DNA from: Tachypleus tridentatus
Lineage: Eukaryota > Arthropoda > Merostomata > Xiphosura > Limulidae
DNA: 64,000 nucleotides
Assembly (NCBI RefSeq): GCF_004210375.1
Contig: NC_134835.1
Span: forward strand, 68,726,447 to 68,790,446
Direction: 5' to 3'
Shown: piece after piece, positions 33,192 through 45,100 of the stretch
Position numbering within the stretch: the first letter of the stretch is position 1
Layout: each line of letters opens with the position of its first letter
Position numbers and translations under genes: made by a program
The notes under the pieces: generated by a model
What the model saw: only the letters and a program-made list of their open reading frames with translations
What the model was told of the DNA's origin: nothing
Database searches by the model: none

Positions 33192-34012
33192 ATCTTTAAC
33201 AAATTATACAAAAACACCCAAGAATAGAATCCAGTACAACACTGATGTCATGAATGGAATCACGTTGGTAGAAATGATATAGTGCGGTATTCTCAGTTAC
33301 ACTAATTTCCCTTAAAGTAATCAGAGATATTCAATAAAAATAAATGTCAGTAAAAGTTATGAAAAAATTAAAATGTATCCTTTGACTTTGACTGAGTTAA
33401 GAGTAATGAAAGATACTGTACACAAAAAATCAAGTGAAACAATGTTTATATAACATACGAAACAACCAAAATGAATGCATTGCTTAGGATGGCATTTTTA
33501 GTATATATGTTGGAACTGGTCCAGATTGAGAAAGAATATAAGAAATATTTCTTACGATAAAGCACGTGCAATACCATTGGTGAATGACGTGAACAATAGG
33601 TATCCAATGTGAAACAATTTCGCTACATCTTTTACCGATGTTTTATAGTTAAGCTCTGTTAATTTACACGTATTAAAAGAATTTGAAGAAGATAAGAAGA
33701 GGAAAGAAATATAAATTAAAAAGAGCCAAGGAAAAAATTTCAAAATATGAAGTAAAGAACCAGCTTTAAAAACACTAAGCAATCTTTCAATTGTTGACCG
33801 TAAAAAGCTAGCAACCATTTATAGATGTTTTATCAAAGAAAATTGTGGAGCACACCAAAAAGAAGTTTCCCAAGTAAAATGCTATAACAAAGGAATGAAG
33901 AAATGTTAGCCAATCTTGTGGATGGTGGGGAAAGGCTTCCAAGACTATCATATCTAAATGTTCCAAATAAAATTATATGTTCTTTGATACTTGTACAATT
34001 CACATATAGTAT
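33192..34012. other. Intergenic stretch between SINE and hAT element
   Basis: AT-rich, with two short minus-strand ORFs (33552-33818, 33833-34207) whose translations look non-coding. Nothing recognised. Confidence 0.4.
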
Positions 34013-34020
34013 AGTGGATG

Positions 34021-37000
34021 CAGGGGCGTAGCCAGAAATGGCCATTGGGGGAGAGTTTAAATGCTTGATGCAAACACTGCAGGCGCGAAGCCATGCTAGG
34101 GGTCCGGGGGGAATGCCCCCTTGGAAATTTTTTAATGAAAACATAAAAGGAAAGCCTGAATTATGCATTCTGAGACCACCTTTTTGGCAAATTTCAGAAT
34201 GGCACACTGAAGTGTGTTTTATTTTTTTTAATCATAAATAAATATATAGGCCTATATATATAATACATAACTTAAAGTTATCAGACCCAGCAAAGTTGAC
34301 CTACAGTCCTTTCATATATATATATAATATGGAGTCACTCAAGAGAGTGCAAAATATATGTATAGTGTCTATAATTTGTATTCGAATATCATGGACAGTG
34401 TATGTTCAGATTCCCTTGATTTCAAGAATTAACTTCACAAATAAACAGTGGGTGGCACCATGGCACTAACCTAGTACCATTGGCGCCTAGTACCAGGGAA
34501 TATAGTGAATGATTCACTATAGATGGCGTTAATGGTACTGTGAATGTGACGTTGACAAACAGAAGTTGCGATAAACGTTTAATCATTTACAATGTCAAGC
34601 CTGAAAAACCAAATGACACTGAATGGGTTTTTAAACCCATTCATGAGGCTGAACCTGATCAGTCTGCTGCAGCTAATCAGGTTGAATCAGAAGTGTCAAC
34701 TGAATTATTAGAGTCATCACCGTGGCCTTCTACCAGTGCTGCCACTACCACCTCAGGTCCAGTCTGGGACATTGGAAATTACATTTTTGATGATGTAAGC
34801 ATTGGTAAACAGGTAAGTCGACTCCTCATTATATTAATTTTATATTGAAAATCATGCAAACACTCTGATGAGTTTCAGACTGAATATTCATTGCTGCTAG
34901 TGATTGTAGGTTTACAGCCACAGGATGTTAGGCCTGCTCTGTGAAGTACAGCTCTAAGCCTTTCTCTTCGAAGTTATTGTACTCTCATAACAAATTTCCT
35001 ATGTGCAAAATAACTTAATTAGAACTATGTCTTTCTGTCTCTTTTAGATAAACGCTGAAACGAAAAAATGTCTCCTTGAGAATGCCTGGAAGCCAGGGAG
35101 AGATTATGTTTTCCCCCAGTGTGGTCCAAGAAAGCTGCGTTTTCAGCATCGTTAGCTTTCACAGTGGAGATGGCTATTCTACAGTCAACATGCAAAGAGT
35201 GCTTTCTGCAAGTACTGCTGTCTTTTTGCTCCTGATGGTGCTGGTTTTGGAAGCCAAAAATTGGGACAACTAGTGAAATGTCCATACACAAACTGGAAGA
35301 AGGCTGTTGAAGACTTCAAGGCACATGAATTGAAACAGTACCACCAAGACAGCAAAGAAAAAACTAACAATTGTCTACAGGTCGTAAACACAAGTTCATC
35401 TGTGCACTTGCAGCTTGATGCAACTTACAAACAAGAAATCGAACAGAACCGGCAATATTTAATGTCTATTATTGATATTGTATTGCTGTGTAAGAGACAG
35501 GGTTTAGCTTTGAGGGGAAAATGTGATTCTGGTCCAATGTTTGTTGGTGAAACTGATGAGGAGCCCATCAATAATTATGGGAATTTTCGGGCAATTTTGC
35601 GCTACAGGGCAAAGGGTGATGTCAAGCTTTCAGCAAGCCTTAAGAGTACAAAGAGGAATGCTACGTATCTGAGTCCTCATATTCTAAATGAAATCATCAA
35701 TGCCTGTAATACTCGTGTTCTTGATGCTTTGGTCAACAGGGTTAATGCTGCAAAGTGTTTCTCAATATTAGCTGATGAAACAACAGATATTTCAGGCATT
35801 GAACAGTTTTCGCTGTGTGTTAAATATTTGCATGCCAATGACAACTCTGTTGCAATAAGAGAAGATTTTTTGCAATTTATACCTGTTTATGATGTGACAG
35901 GCAGAAATTTGGCTGATGTTACCATAACCAATCTGACAAAATATGGTATTGACATGGCTTACCTGCGAGGACAAGGGTACGACCGTGCTGCATCTACGAG
36001 TGGGAAATTCAATGGTGTCCAGAAACACATAACTGATAAATTCCCACTTGCACCCTATGTACATTGCAGTGCCCATTCCCTAAACTTGGCAATTTCTGAT
36101 GCTTGTAAAGAAGTTCCTGTGCGAAATTGCATAAGAGTAATTTCTAGCATTTAAAACTTTCTCAATACACCCAAACGAAAGCACGTTTTGGCTCTTTCGG
36201 TGAAGAATAAAGCACCTGAATCGAAAAAAAAGTTTGAAAGGTCTCTGTCCCACTCGCTGGGTTGAGAGGCATGATTCAGTCATTGTCTTTCTAGAATTAA
36301 TCCATGCAGTTGCAGATGCCCTTGAGACCATATCAGTTTGGCAAGACAGAGATTCTGCCACGCAAGCCAATCAATTTTTGTGTTCTGTAACACAGCCAGA
36401 ATTTATCATCACTCTACTTACTATTGCTAAATTGTTTTCCTTTAGTTTACCTCTGTGCAACTTACTGCAGCAACAGAACATTGATTTAGGTGCTGCGATG
36501 CATGACGCAGAAATAGTGGAAGATTTAATCCGTTCACTCAGAAATAATAGTGTGAATGAATTAAAGAACATTTTCTGTGAGGCTCAAACTCTGTGTAGTA
36601 AGCTTCAAATTCACATCATAATGCCAAGACAGGCTAAAAGACATGTACCGTGCTAACCCACAAACCACTAGTCCTGGTGAGTACTTTCGTATTGTTGTAT
36701 TTGTACTATTTGTTGATCGCTTTCTTTCACAAATATGTGACCGTCTGTTCAGTCACAAAACTCTCCTTACAAACTTCATGTGTCTACTACCATCAGGATC
36801 TACCACAGAACGGTCAGAACCTACAGCACAACAATGTGACCAAATTAAAGAGTTGGTCAATGTATACAAGGCTGACATTGACAGCACGTCACTAGCTGCA
36901 GTAGGTGAACTTAGGGTTTGGTACAAATCACTTGTGAACAACAGACAAAAAATGTCATAGATGCATATGCAGTGTGCAATGCAGAAATGTTCCGAGTCAT

Positions 37001-37432
37001 TTCTAGACTGTTGAAAGTATTTGCCACGCTGCCTGTGTTAACGAGCTCAGTGGAATGTTCATTTTCAACTCTCAGAAGACTCAAAACGTATTTGAGAAAT
37101 ATTACCATTGAAGATCGATTGAATGGCCTGGCCTAATTATACACTCACCGTGATATTAAAGTTGAATCAAACTGTGTTGTAGATGTCCTGGCATGAACGA
37201 ATAGGCGTTTGAGCCTTTCATGGATATTCGATTGTATTTCTCAAGTTCTGACAAAACTTGCTGTATTAAAAAAGTGTTCAATTAGATTTTTGCATTTGAC
37301 CATTTATTGTGTGTGAAATTATCTGCCATGCAATCACGGACCTTTATGATACTTCACAGGTGGCAACTGAACTTGTTTAAAAAGTTTGAGTCCATGGGGG
37401 GTAACCCCCAAACCCCCCTGGCTACGCCCCTG
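34021..37432 (+). mobile_element. Complete hAT-family DNA transposon
   Basis: 3.4 kb. Terminal inverted repeats CAGGGGCGTAGCCAG (34021) and CTGGCTACGCCCCTG (ending 37432) match perfectly over 15 bp and are flanked by an identical 8 bp target duplication AGTGGATG (34013-34020 and 37433-37440). Eight-base duplications and CAGGGGC termini are typical of hAT elements. The interior carries one decayed transposase gene on the plus strand, probably with an intron near its 5' end. Confidence 0.95.
34540..37196 (+). pseudogene. hAT transposase, decayed (TTF finger, DUF4371-like, hAT C-terminal dimerisation)
   Basis: Exon-like blocks 34540-34812 (donor GTAAGT) and 35048 onward (acceptor TTTTAG) join in frame. 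Order: an acidic N-terminal region; a TTF-type zinc finger around WKPGRDYVFPQCGPRKLRFQ and CKYCCLFAP; a catalytic region with ILADETTDISGIEQFSLCVK, GQGYDRAASTSGKFNGVQKH and VHCSAHSLNLAISDACK; GLCPTRWVERHDSVI; and at the end FATLPVLTSSVECSFSTLRR, the hATC dimerisation box. Breaks: TAG 35153, TAA 36152, a frameshift in the A run near 36225-36232, another near 36630, another in the A run near 36945, TAA 37134. The frame closes at TGA 37194-37196. It resembles the ZMYM/52-kDa-repressor-like hAT group. Not functional. Confidence 0.88.
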
Positions 37433-37440
37433 AGTGGATG

Positions 37441-38105
37441 AAGGTATATGAGTTGGACTAAAGCAAATTATATTTGCATCATTAAAGGAAGTAGTTCAGT
37501 TTAATGTAAAACTAGAATCCACTAAAGTCATAGATAAACAAATAAATTCATCCTCAAGGAATTATGCTTCCAAAAGAATAACAGGATATTTTTAGTGTGG
37601 AAAACATGACTATTGCATTCAAAATTTTTAGGTACACTTGTTGGTAATATGAAAAGAAGACAATATCCTTAAGATGAAAATTCTCTATCTATCAAAATAC
37701 CAAAATATCAAAATGAATTGTGTTTTATAAAAATACCAGTCCTAAAGTCAATGGATTCATTGATGGGAAGTCTTACAGCAGTATGTTATTGAACACCGAT
37801 TCTACAGCTTTAGTTATTCGACCTGATCTCGTAACGAATGGTGGGAAATTGCCTCCTGAAAATGTATTAATAAAATGAATTGATGTGAAGAGCGTGTGGT
37901 CATAAAACTCCTGCAAAAGAAAACGCATCACCAATAATAGATATAACGAATATAGTGAGGTTGGAATAATATCATTATACACTTTAAATTCCCTAAGGAA
38001 CTAAATGAAGAATGTTTAGTTTTAAAATATAATGGGCCATTATATTTTATACTTAAACGGATGAAGATAGCACAGTGTCAACAGAAGAAGACTAATATTT
38101 TGTTG
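37441..38105. other. Intergenic stretch right of the hAT element
   Basis: No feature recognised; one short spurious ORF (37773-37982 minus). Confidence 0.4.
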
Positions 38106-38107
38106 TT

Positions 38108-38230
38108 GTTGTTTCTTAAGCACAAAACTAGAAATGGGCTTCTTTGCTTTGCACGCTGCAGGTTTGAAACACGATATTTAATATTATAAGCCCACAAACT
38201 TAATGTTGAATTACCGGGAGGTAGAGCAAC
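38108..38230 (-). repeat. SINE family B, diverged
   Basis: Minus-strand copy recognisable by CTTAAGCACAAAACTA at its tail, then ATGGGCTTCTTTGCTTTGCA, GGTTTGAAACACG (B box complement) and AAGCCCACAAACTTA. It is older than the copy at 29994. Confidence 0.55.
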
Positions 38231-38647
38231 TGCATTTATGACTGTAAACATGAAGGTGTAGGTGAAAGTAAATTACAGAGTACAATAATATGTCAACTAC
38301 ACTACAACGTCTGTATCCATTGCCAACGACTCCTTTCACCTAATACCAGAACCCATTGAGCTGGCTGGGATTCGGTAGCCACAGAAATGATTGACATGTT
38401 GCTGTATGAACTGATTTAAGATGGTGCAATGTAATATTTCATTGACTTTAACGGTGTCCTAATGCATCAAGTTTGAGGAAAAGACTATATAATTCTAGAA
38501 TATTTATGTGTTTCAACATCATGCAGTAACAGACAAACAACAGTTTTATTGATGGTGAAACATGCTGCATGTTTTGAGAGAACATTGGCCTGTCTTCAGG
38601 TAGAATAAAGGCTGAAAGGAGATGTAAACGCAACCCCCTCACTTTAT

Positions 38648-38855
38648 TTAGCTCACCATGGTCAGATGATTAAGACGCTTGACTTACAATATGAGGTCGC
38701 GGTTTCAAATACCCGTTCCATCAGACATTATCGCCCTATCAATCCTATTATTCTTTAGTAAAACAGTAGCTCAAGAGTTGATGGTTGATGGTGATGCCTA
38801 AATGACTTTTCTCCAGTCTTTCACTGTTAAATTAGAGACGGCGAGAGCATATAGT
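38648..38855 (+). repeat. SINE family A, diverged, with tRNA head
   Basis: CACCATGGTCAGATGATTAAGACG (A box; first 20 bases from 38654) and GGTTTCAAATACC (B box), then a body with CCTATTATTCTTTAGTAAAA, AGTAGCTCAAGAGTTGATGG and AAATTAGAGACGGCGAG. The end is lost; the hammerhead-like foldback begins next to it. Confidence 0.7.
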
Positions 38856-38864
38856 CATCTTATA

Positions 38865-38997
38865 AAATTATATAAAACGGCTGGTATGGGTAGAGAAAGC
38901 ACCTTTGTGAACCTGACGATGACCGAAGAAGGTCGAAACGTTGTTCGCTCCTCTACATAGTAGTTTCTCTATTCATACCAGCCGTTTTATGTAATTT
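38865..38997 (+). ncRNA. Hammerhead-ribozyme-like motif inside a long foldback
   Basis: The outer arms 38872-38898 and 38964-38990 pair as a long stem (ATAAAACGGCTGGTATG against CATACCAGCCGTTTTAT), and pairing extends a few bases further out. Inside, GTGAAC pairs with GTTCGC and encloses CTGACGA (38913-38919), a GACC/GGTC stem II with loop GAAGAA, GAAAC (38935-38939) and GTT (38940-38942). That is the order of a type I hammerhead with a minimal stem III, the form reported in Penelope-like elements. One unpaired T sits between CTGACGA and stem II. Activity is not shown. Confidence 0.45.
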
Positions 38998-39221
38998 TCT
39001 TTATCAGTGGGATTTTTCGCATCACAAGTCATCTCTCTTTTCGGGAGATTCAAACCATTTCCGTTTTATTTATCTAAGAGTGATATAGAACTTGATACGT
39101 GATAATCTGCAAAAAAAAAAATAATTAAAAAATCGATTATTATATTTGCATATCACTTTACATTTATTAATAACATGGGTTCATTGACAGCTGATAACTG
39201 TAATAAACTATGGTGTGTATT

Positions 39222-39590
39222 TGTTTGTTTTTTGTTAAGCGTAAAGTTATACAATGTGCTGTGCCCAATACAGATATCGAAACCAGTTGTTTTGTTTTTG
39301 AATTTCGCACAAAGCTACTTGAGGGCTATCTGTGCTAGCCGTCCCTAATTTTACAGTGTAAGACAGCTAGTCATCACCACCCACCGCCAACTCTTGGGCT
39401 ACTCTTTTACTAACGACTAGTGGGATTGACCGAAACATTATAACGCCTCCACGGCTGGGAGGGCGAGCATGTTAATCCGCTACCCTCGGATTACGAGTCG
39501 CACGCCTTACGCGCTTGGCCATGCCGGGCCCATCGAAACCACCGTTAATGTTATATACCTTCAGACTTACCACTAAGAAACTATGAGTTT
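39222..39590 (-). repeat. SINE family B copy interrupted by a family A SINE
   Basis: The left half (39222-39285) has TTAAGCGTAAAGTTATACAA, GTGCTGTGCCCAATACAG and ATCGAAACCA. The right half (39542-39590) continues CCGTTAATGTTATATACCTT and CAGACTTACCACTAAG. A complete family A SINE lies between the halves. Confidence 0.7.
39286..39531 (-). repeat. SINE family A, inserted in a family B SINE, 10 bp TSD
   Basis: Minus strand from GGCCCGGCATGGCCAAGCGC (tRNA head) to the CAAAAACAAAACA tail. ATCGAAACCA flanks it at 39276-39285 and 39532-39541. The B-box area carries a small deletion relative to the copy at 29323. The nesting dates family B before this family A insertion. Confidence 0.88.
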
Positions 39591-39632
39591 ATGATGTGTA
39601 ATACAATCGAATATTATCCAGTCATAATGGAG

Positions 39633-39905
39633 CAGTGGTTCCCAACCTTTTTTTATGCCCCGCACCCCTAAACATTTTAATATGTTCTCACAGAAATTAT
39701 GTATTTAAGAATAAAGGTGATGGAGGCCAAAACAAATTTTTATAATTAGTTTTTAATGATATACAAACAAAAACGAAACATGTCGAAAAGAAAAAATATT
39801 ACAACAAACTAAAAGTTGCATAAACCGTACATGGCCTGCAAAAGAAAAAAAAGTTATCTCGCACTCCTTGGAACGCTATCTCGCACCACTGGTTGGGAAC
39901 CACTG
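39633..39905. mobile_element. hAT-type MITE
   Basis: Terminal inverted repeats CAGTGGTTCCCAACC and GGTTGGGAACCACTG match over 15 bp. Flanks TAATGGAG and TCATAGAG agree at 6 of 8 positions, as an aged 8 bp duplication. 273 bp, no coding capacity. The termini resemble Charlie-like hAT elements. Confidence 0.85.
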
Positions 39906-39913
39906 TCATAGAG

Positions 39914-41939
39914 CGTACAGACTGTTGTCAAATTTGTATGGTCATGTGACTATAGAGACCTTGATTACGCTTTTCTACTAAATTTGAGCATTAGTGTTTA
40001 ATCATTAAACATTCTTTACTATATTGTTGCCCGGTAAGTATTTACTGTCGGCAATTTTCACGTTATAATTGTTCGAGTTTTTCTCTACTGTGTTTGATAT
40101 ATTGTAATCTTATTGATGAAAGTGAAATAATAACGTGATAAATGAATGAGACTTGGTCAAAGTTAGTAACTTTGTGTAACTTGTGAAAATGCAAATATTG
40201 TTAACTATAAATACATTTGAAGTTGAACTTACTACACAACTGCTACTAAATTTAAATATAAATTATTTTCTAATATACAGCATGCATTTATACAGTGTGT
40301 GTGATTCTTTGAATATTAATATCACTAGTCAATCTTTGAAACTGCTTTAACTTATTAAGGACTCTTTTTGTCACAAATAAAAATTATTTGTGGGTGTCTT
40401 TAAATTATCTCTTCCCATAATATACAAGCAATAAAGAAACGGAAGAAAAAGACAAAAATAAAGTAAGTATGGGATGAAACAGCTATATATAAACTATCCC
40501 TTCACAACTCTCAACAATTAAAATTTAATATTACACTGCAAAATGCATGAATACAAAGTTATGATGTCAGTCAATTTCAATGACCTACTAGAGAGGATTT
40601 GTAATAGCAAAGAAATGTTTGACTCAACTTGGTTTTCCTTGTACACCAGCTCTAGGCTCTTAGTTACACTACACTGATGCCTAGTCTTACCTGACCATGA
40701 TATTATGATAAGCAAGCTACCAGAAACAATCAGGAATATATAACTTCTAACAGCAGTAATGTAAAATTCAATTATGCACATCAGAGTTTAGCATTAGATG
40801 TTATTATTAAAAATCATATAGGGATGATCTGTCTATAGCTGTATCATCCCTATATTTCTTGTTTGCATTATTTTTCACTCTGCAATCTCTACAGTATGTT
40901 ACATTTGTAAAATGTTTTTTATTACTGATTTTATGATGTTTTTCCCCTAGTTGAAGGTTCTATTCTCCCAATTTTTGTAACAACATTTAATATTATGTAA
41001 ATTGATTTTTTCTTTTTACTCTTTCACTTCATACATAATACAGGGATTGGCTCCCCAAAAGATATTGATTGTACAGTGTGCAAAGCACTGAGTATTGTAC
41101 ATGTAACAGTCATTTAATGTTTAGTAATTATTAGCTTGTAATTCATATTTAACCCTCTACTTAACTATTTTAAAGGAACATCAGTTTTTTGTAAGAAATC
41201 TAACTAAAAGTGGTAGTGATAACATGGTTTACACCATTTTTTAAATTTTTTTTTGTAATTACTGCTGATTATCATGATTAAGCAATGACATTATGTACTG
41301 CCCACAAACACACAGAGTGTATTTAGGTTCAAAATAATGTTTGATAAAGTAGCTGTAGAACTATCTCAACTGAAACAAGAAGAAAGTTGAACCATTTGTT
41401 GGTACCTTTGTGATGGTTTCTTGCCTTGTTTTTGAGCTTGTTCGATATAAAAACAAATGAAGGTGAGTTTCAATCATCCTTTAAACCAAAACTCTTGTCA
41501 CTTTTAGTCTGCATTTTTATATTATGTCTGTTGAGTGCCTTGGCCATCCAAACATATGGTATACAGACTCTGTGATAACACTTCACAAAAGTTAACAGTC
41601 TGCAAGACTGATATTCAACACTGAATACTAAATACACCCCAAACTGAAACTGCAATAACATATTAATGACTTTGTGTCATAAATCAAAAACATGTTTGTG
41701 AAGGTTATTCAGTGCAATATCCCATAATGTGTAGTGCTATTTTAAAAATTTAGCTTTATTATGAATGCTGTTATTTAGGAGTTTAGTGCTCTACTTTATG
41801 GAAAGTTATTGTGTTCAGTCTTGTTCTGAAGGCTGTTCTACCATTCATCAGAACGAAGTGTTTTGCATTTTAATTAGAGCCTGCAACATGAGCATGTATA
41901 GGGCTACAACCAGTTTGTTGACAATAGTCTTGTTTTCAG
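39914..41939 (+). other. Intergenic region upstream of ESD
   Basis: AT-rich. It should contain the ESD promoter and a non-coding first exon, since an acceptor (TTTTCAG) ends at 41939, but I cannot place the donor or transcription start with confidence. A 15 bp inverted repeat near 40821-40852 (TATAGGGATGATC / GCTGTATCATCCCTATA) is the only structure seen. Confidence 0.4.
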
Positions 41940-41943
41940 GGTC

Positions 41944-42103
41944 ATGTCATCTTTAACTCCAGTTTCAAGCAGTCATTGCTTTGGTGGATATCAAAAGGTG
42001 TACAGTCATGAAAGCTCGACGTTGAAGTGCAAGATGAATTTTTCTGTATATCTTCCACTGCAGGCTGAGGATAAGAAAGTTCCTGTTTTATATTGGCTAT
42101 CAG
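41944..42103 (+). CDS. ESD: ESD exon 1 of coding sequence
   Basis: Begins with ATG and encodes residues 1-53, including CFGGYQKV and VPVLYWLSG. The donor G|GTGAAT follows 42103 (phase 1). The exon itself begins at 41940 after TTTTCAG. Confidence 0.92.
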
Positions 42104-45100
42104 GTGAATTTCATGCATTAAGATTCTTTTATTATTCATTTTAGAAATACCTACATTATGAAATTTAGAAGATATATCCATGCTTAATAATAAATTATGA
42201 AAATAATTTAAAAAATGAAGAGAAATTGTGTGACACTCTTTTGCAAAATCCAAGATATAATTTATAACCCAAAATTAAAATATTTATTTTAATCTATATG
42301 ACACTAAATGTATTTTAATTTTCCATAATATAAATACTTTTATTATGATCTAAAACTTGGGTTTTGTCATGGATAAAACCTTTACATTTCACATTTATAA
42401 TAAAAATACCATGAAACTGTATCACTATCAAATGTGTGGCATTTTTCTTTAATTATACAGTGTTAATGGAACCGAAAAGAAGTTTCACTGAATTGTTCAT
42501 AAAGAAATTCAGTGGTAATAGATCAGTAATATCAGAATATTATGTACGAAATTATTTGAGAAAATTATATTCTCATACTTTGAAGTAAGGGATTTAAATG
42601 TATATATGATATGATACAATATTAGTGGGCTGCTAATTAGTTTGTAATTGCAATATACTATTTGACCAGATAGAAGTAATTAATGAACAACTTTTGAATG
42701 ATGTTAGGTTTCCTTCTCCTAAGAAGGTAATTATCAAGGCAAATTTTAGTTACTAAAGGGGGTGAGACATTTATGGAAATAAGAGTTCAAAATTTTTTTA
42801 ACTGTATCTTTAAAGATTCAGTTGTGAGGGTGTTATGCTGGTTTAGTTATTTGATAAGGAATAGTTACTGAAGTTAATTAGATTTGATGTTTTGCTACAT
42901 CTTGACATGAAAGAAAATAGAATTTTTAAGGCAAAATTTTAAGAAAGCTACTATTTAGGCCATAAGGTATGAATTAATTTTGGTCAGCTTGCCAGCTGAG
43001 TTTATAGGGGAAGAAATGTGGAAAATTTCAGTTATGAAGATTTTTTAATATAGTGTAGATGAATTTAGTCAACATACAAAAACATATATACATATATGAG
43101 GAAGAGCTGGCCTAATTTAGACATACAGTATTGGAGATGTATATTATTTTTTGATTTAGGCCAGGATGATAGATTTAGAAAATTAGAGATTAAGGAGTTT
43201 GTAAAAAGAAGAAGAAGAAAAAAGGTTATTATAAAGGGCCTATGAAGAAATTTGTTTTTAATATTAGAATTAACTGTAAGAAGTTCTTTAGATATATTAA
43301 AAGTAAGAAGAATATAATGGGAGCATGACCTTTGAAGAATGGGGGTGGTTTTTCTTGGTAAATGAAATTTCTGAGTTTTAAAATGTTTTCCTATCAGTTT
43401 TATTTGGGAAGGATGTTGAATGGAGTTCTTAACTGGTAATTTATGTGGAGGAAATGTTTGAGAAGTAATTCTATTTACTATTTACCCTCAAGTTGTAAAG
43501 GAAGTTGAAGGACCAAATATTATAACTACTTGATAGGTAATTGGTCATTTGGCTAACTCTAGAAATCTAAAGGGTGATTAATATTATTCCATTTACTGGG
43601 TTTTTGAGGACTTTTCAACTTGCCATATATTAACTTAAATTAACTGAGGTGTGCATGTGTGTATGAATATTGTGGCATTGTTATATAATGTACAGAGATG
43701 ATCCTTCCTTATTAAAGTATTATCGTTTTGGTAATGTTACTTGTTATCCAGAAGAGAGTGAAGGAGTTTGTTTGGTTTACCTGAATTCTTTGAAAGCTTT
43801 TAATTAAGTGTTGCACAAAAGGCCAGGTTAGTTATTACCATAGTCAGAAGTATATTGATAGGGTTACAGATTGGCTGATTGAGAGAAAACTATTATTTAA
43901 TGAAGCTTCATCTAACTGAACTAGTGTTATAAATGGTATATCTAAGAGATTTGTTCTGATCTATTACTGTTTTTCATTTGCATTAATTACACTGAAAGAA
44001 ACAATTGGAAAATTGGTTAAGGTTGTACATGATATCAAAATGTTTTGTAGATTTGGTTGGGTGTAACCAGGATGCTACAGTTTTGTTTGAGAAAGACAAA
44101 ATCTGTTGATTAGCTAAGTAATCACTTTGGCAGACATCTTGTAACTGTGATAGGTTTCAGATAGTCAGAAATTACTCATATAACTTAGATAGGGGGATCA
44201 TCTTAATTATGTGATAGAAGGGGATTTCATTTACTGATTGGTACAATTTCTAAACCTTTGCAACTATGTTCTGTTACAAATTACAAGCCAAACAAAATTC
44301 TGGATTTGTAATATATGTATGAATATTGAATACATATCTAGAGAGACCACAATCTAGTTCTAAAAATAATTAGTTAAACCTTATTCAGGTTATTGTGTCC
44401 TCCTTGGCTTGTAAAGATTACTGAGCTGTTGTTGAGTGTTATACTAGAATGATACCAGGGGAAGAGAGGTTTTTGTATGAGAGTGTGCTGAAATCTCATG
44501 GCATTTTTTCTTTTGAAAAGAAAAGAACCAAGGAAAATTATATTGAAATATTAAAAATACTTGAGGGTATTGATATGATTGTGACAATTTTCTCATTTTG
44601 AATTCTCAGAGGTTATAATTTTATACTTAGAAGAATTGGAGAAGTTTTATTTTTGCAGTAAGGGACTAAATCTGTGTAACAATCTTACATCTAAAGTGGA
44701 AAAGGCCCTGTTTTGTAGGAGTTGAGAAAAGATATGATTAATATTGGGATCAGAAATTATTTAGTAGTTAGTTTTCCATTTGTTGACGAAGGTTGGAAAT
44801 TGGAATGCCTTTAATGTCATGTAAGTTTTATCATCTTAATTTTAAGGTTAAAATATAAGTATGTTTTTCTGGTCTATCCTGAGGTAGTAATTGTTAGATA
44901 TAATTTCTTTAGGGCTGACATGTACAGAACAAAATTTCATTCAGAAAGCTGGAGCACAACGAAATTCTGCAGAAGCTGGTTTGATGATTGTCTGCCCAGA
45001 CACTAGTCCACGTGAGTTACATTTATGTATAGTAGAATATTCCAGTCTCTTTTTTTTGGCAAGCTAATCAATTTGACATCTAATTTTAGTTTTGATAACA

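Noticed and set aside
35025..36571. Minus-strand ORFs of 66-96 codons
   Set aside because: Antisense shadows of the hAT transposase.
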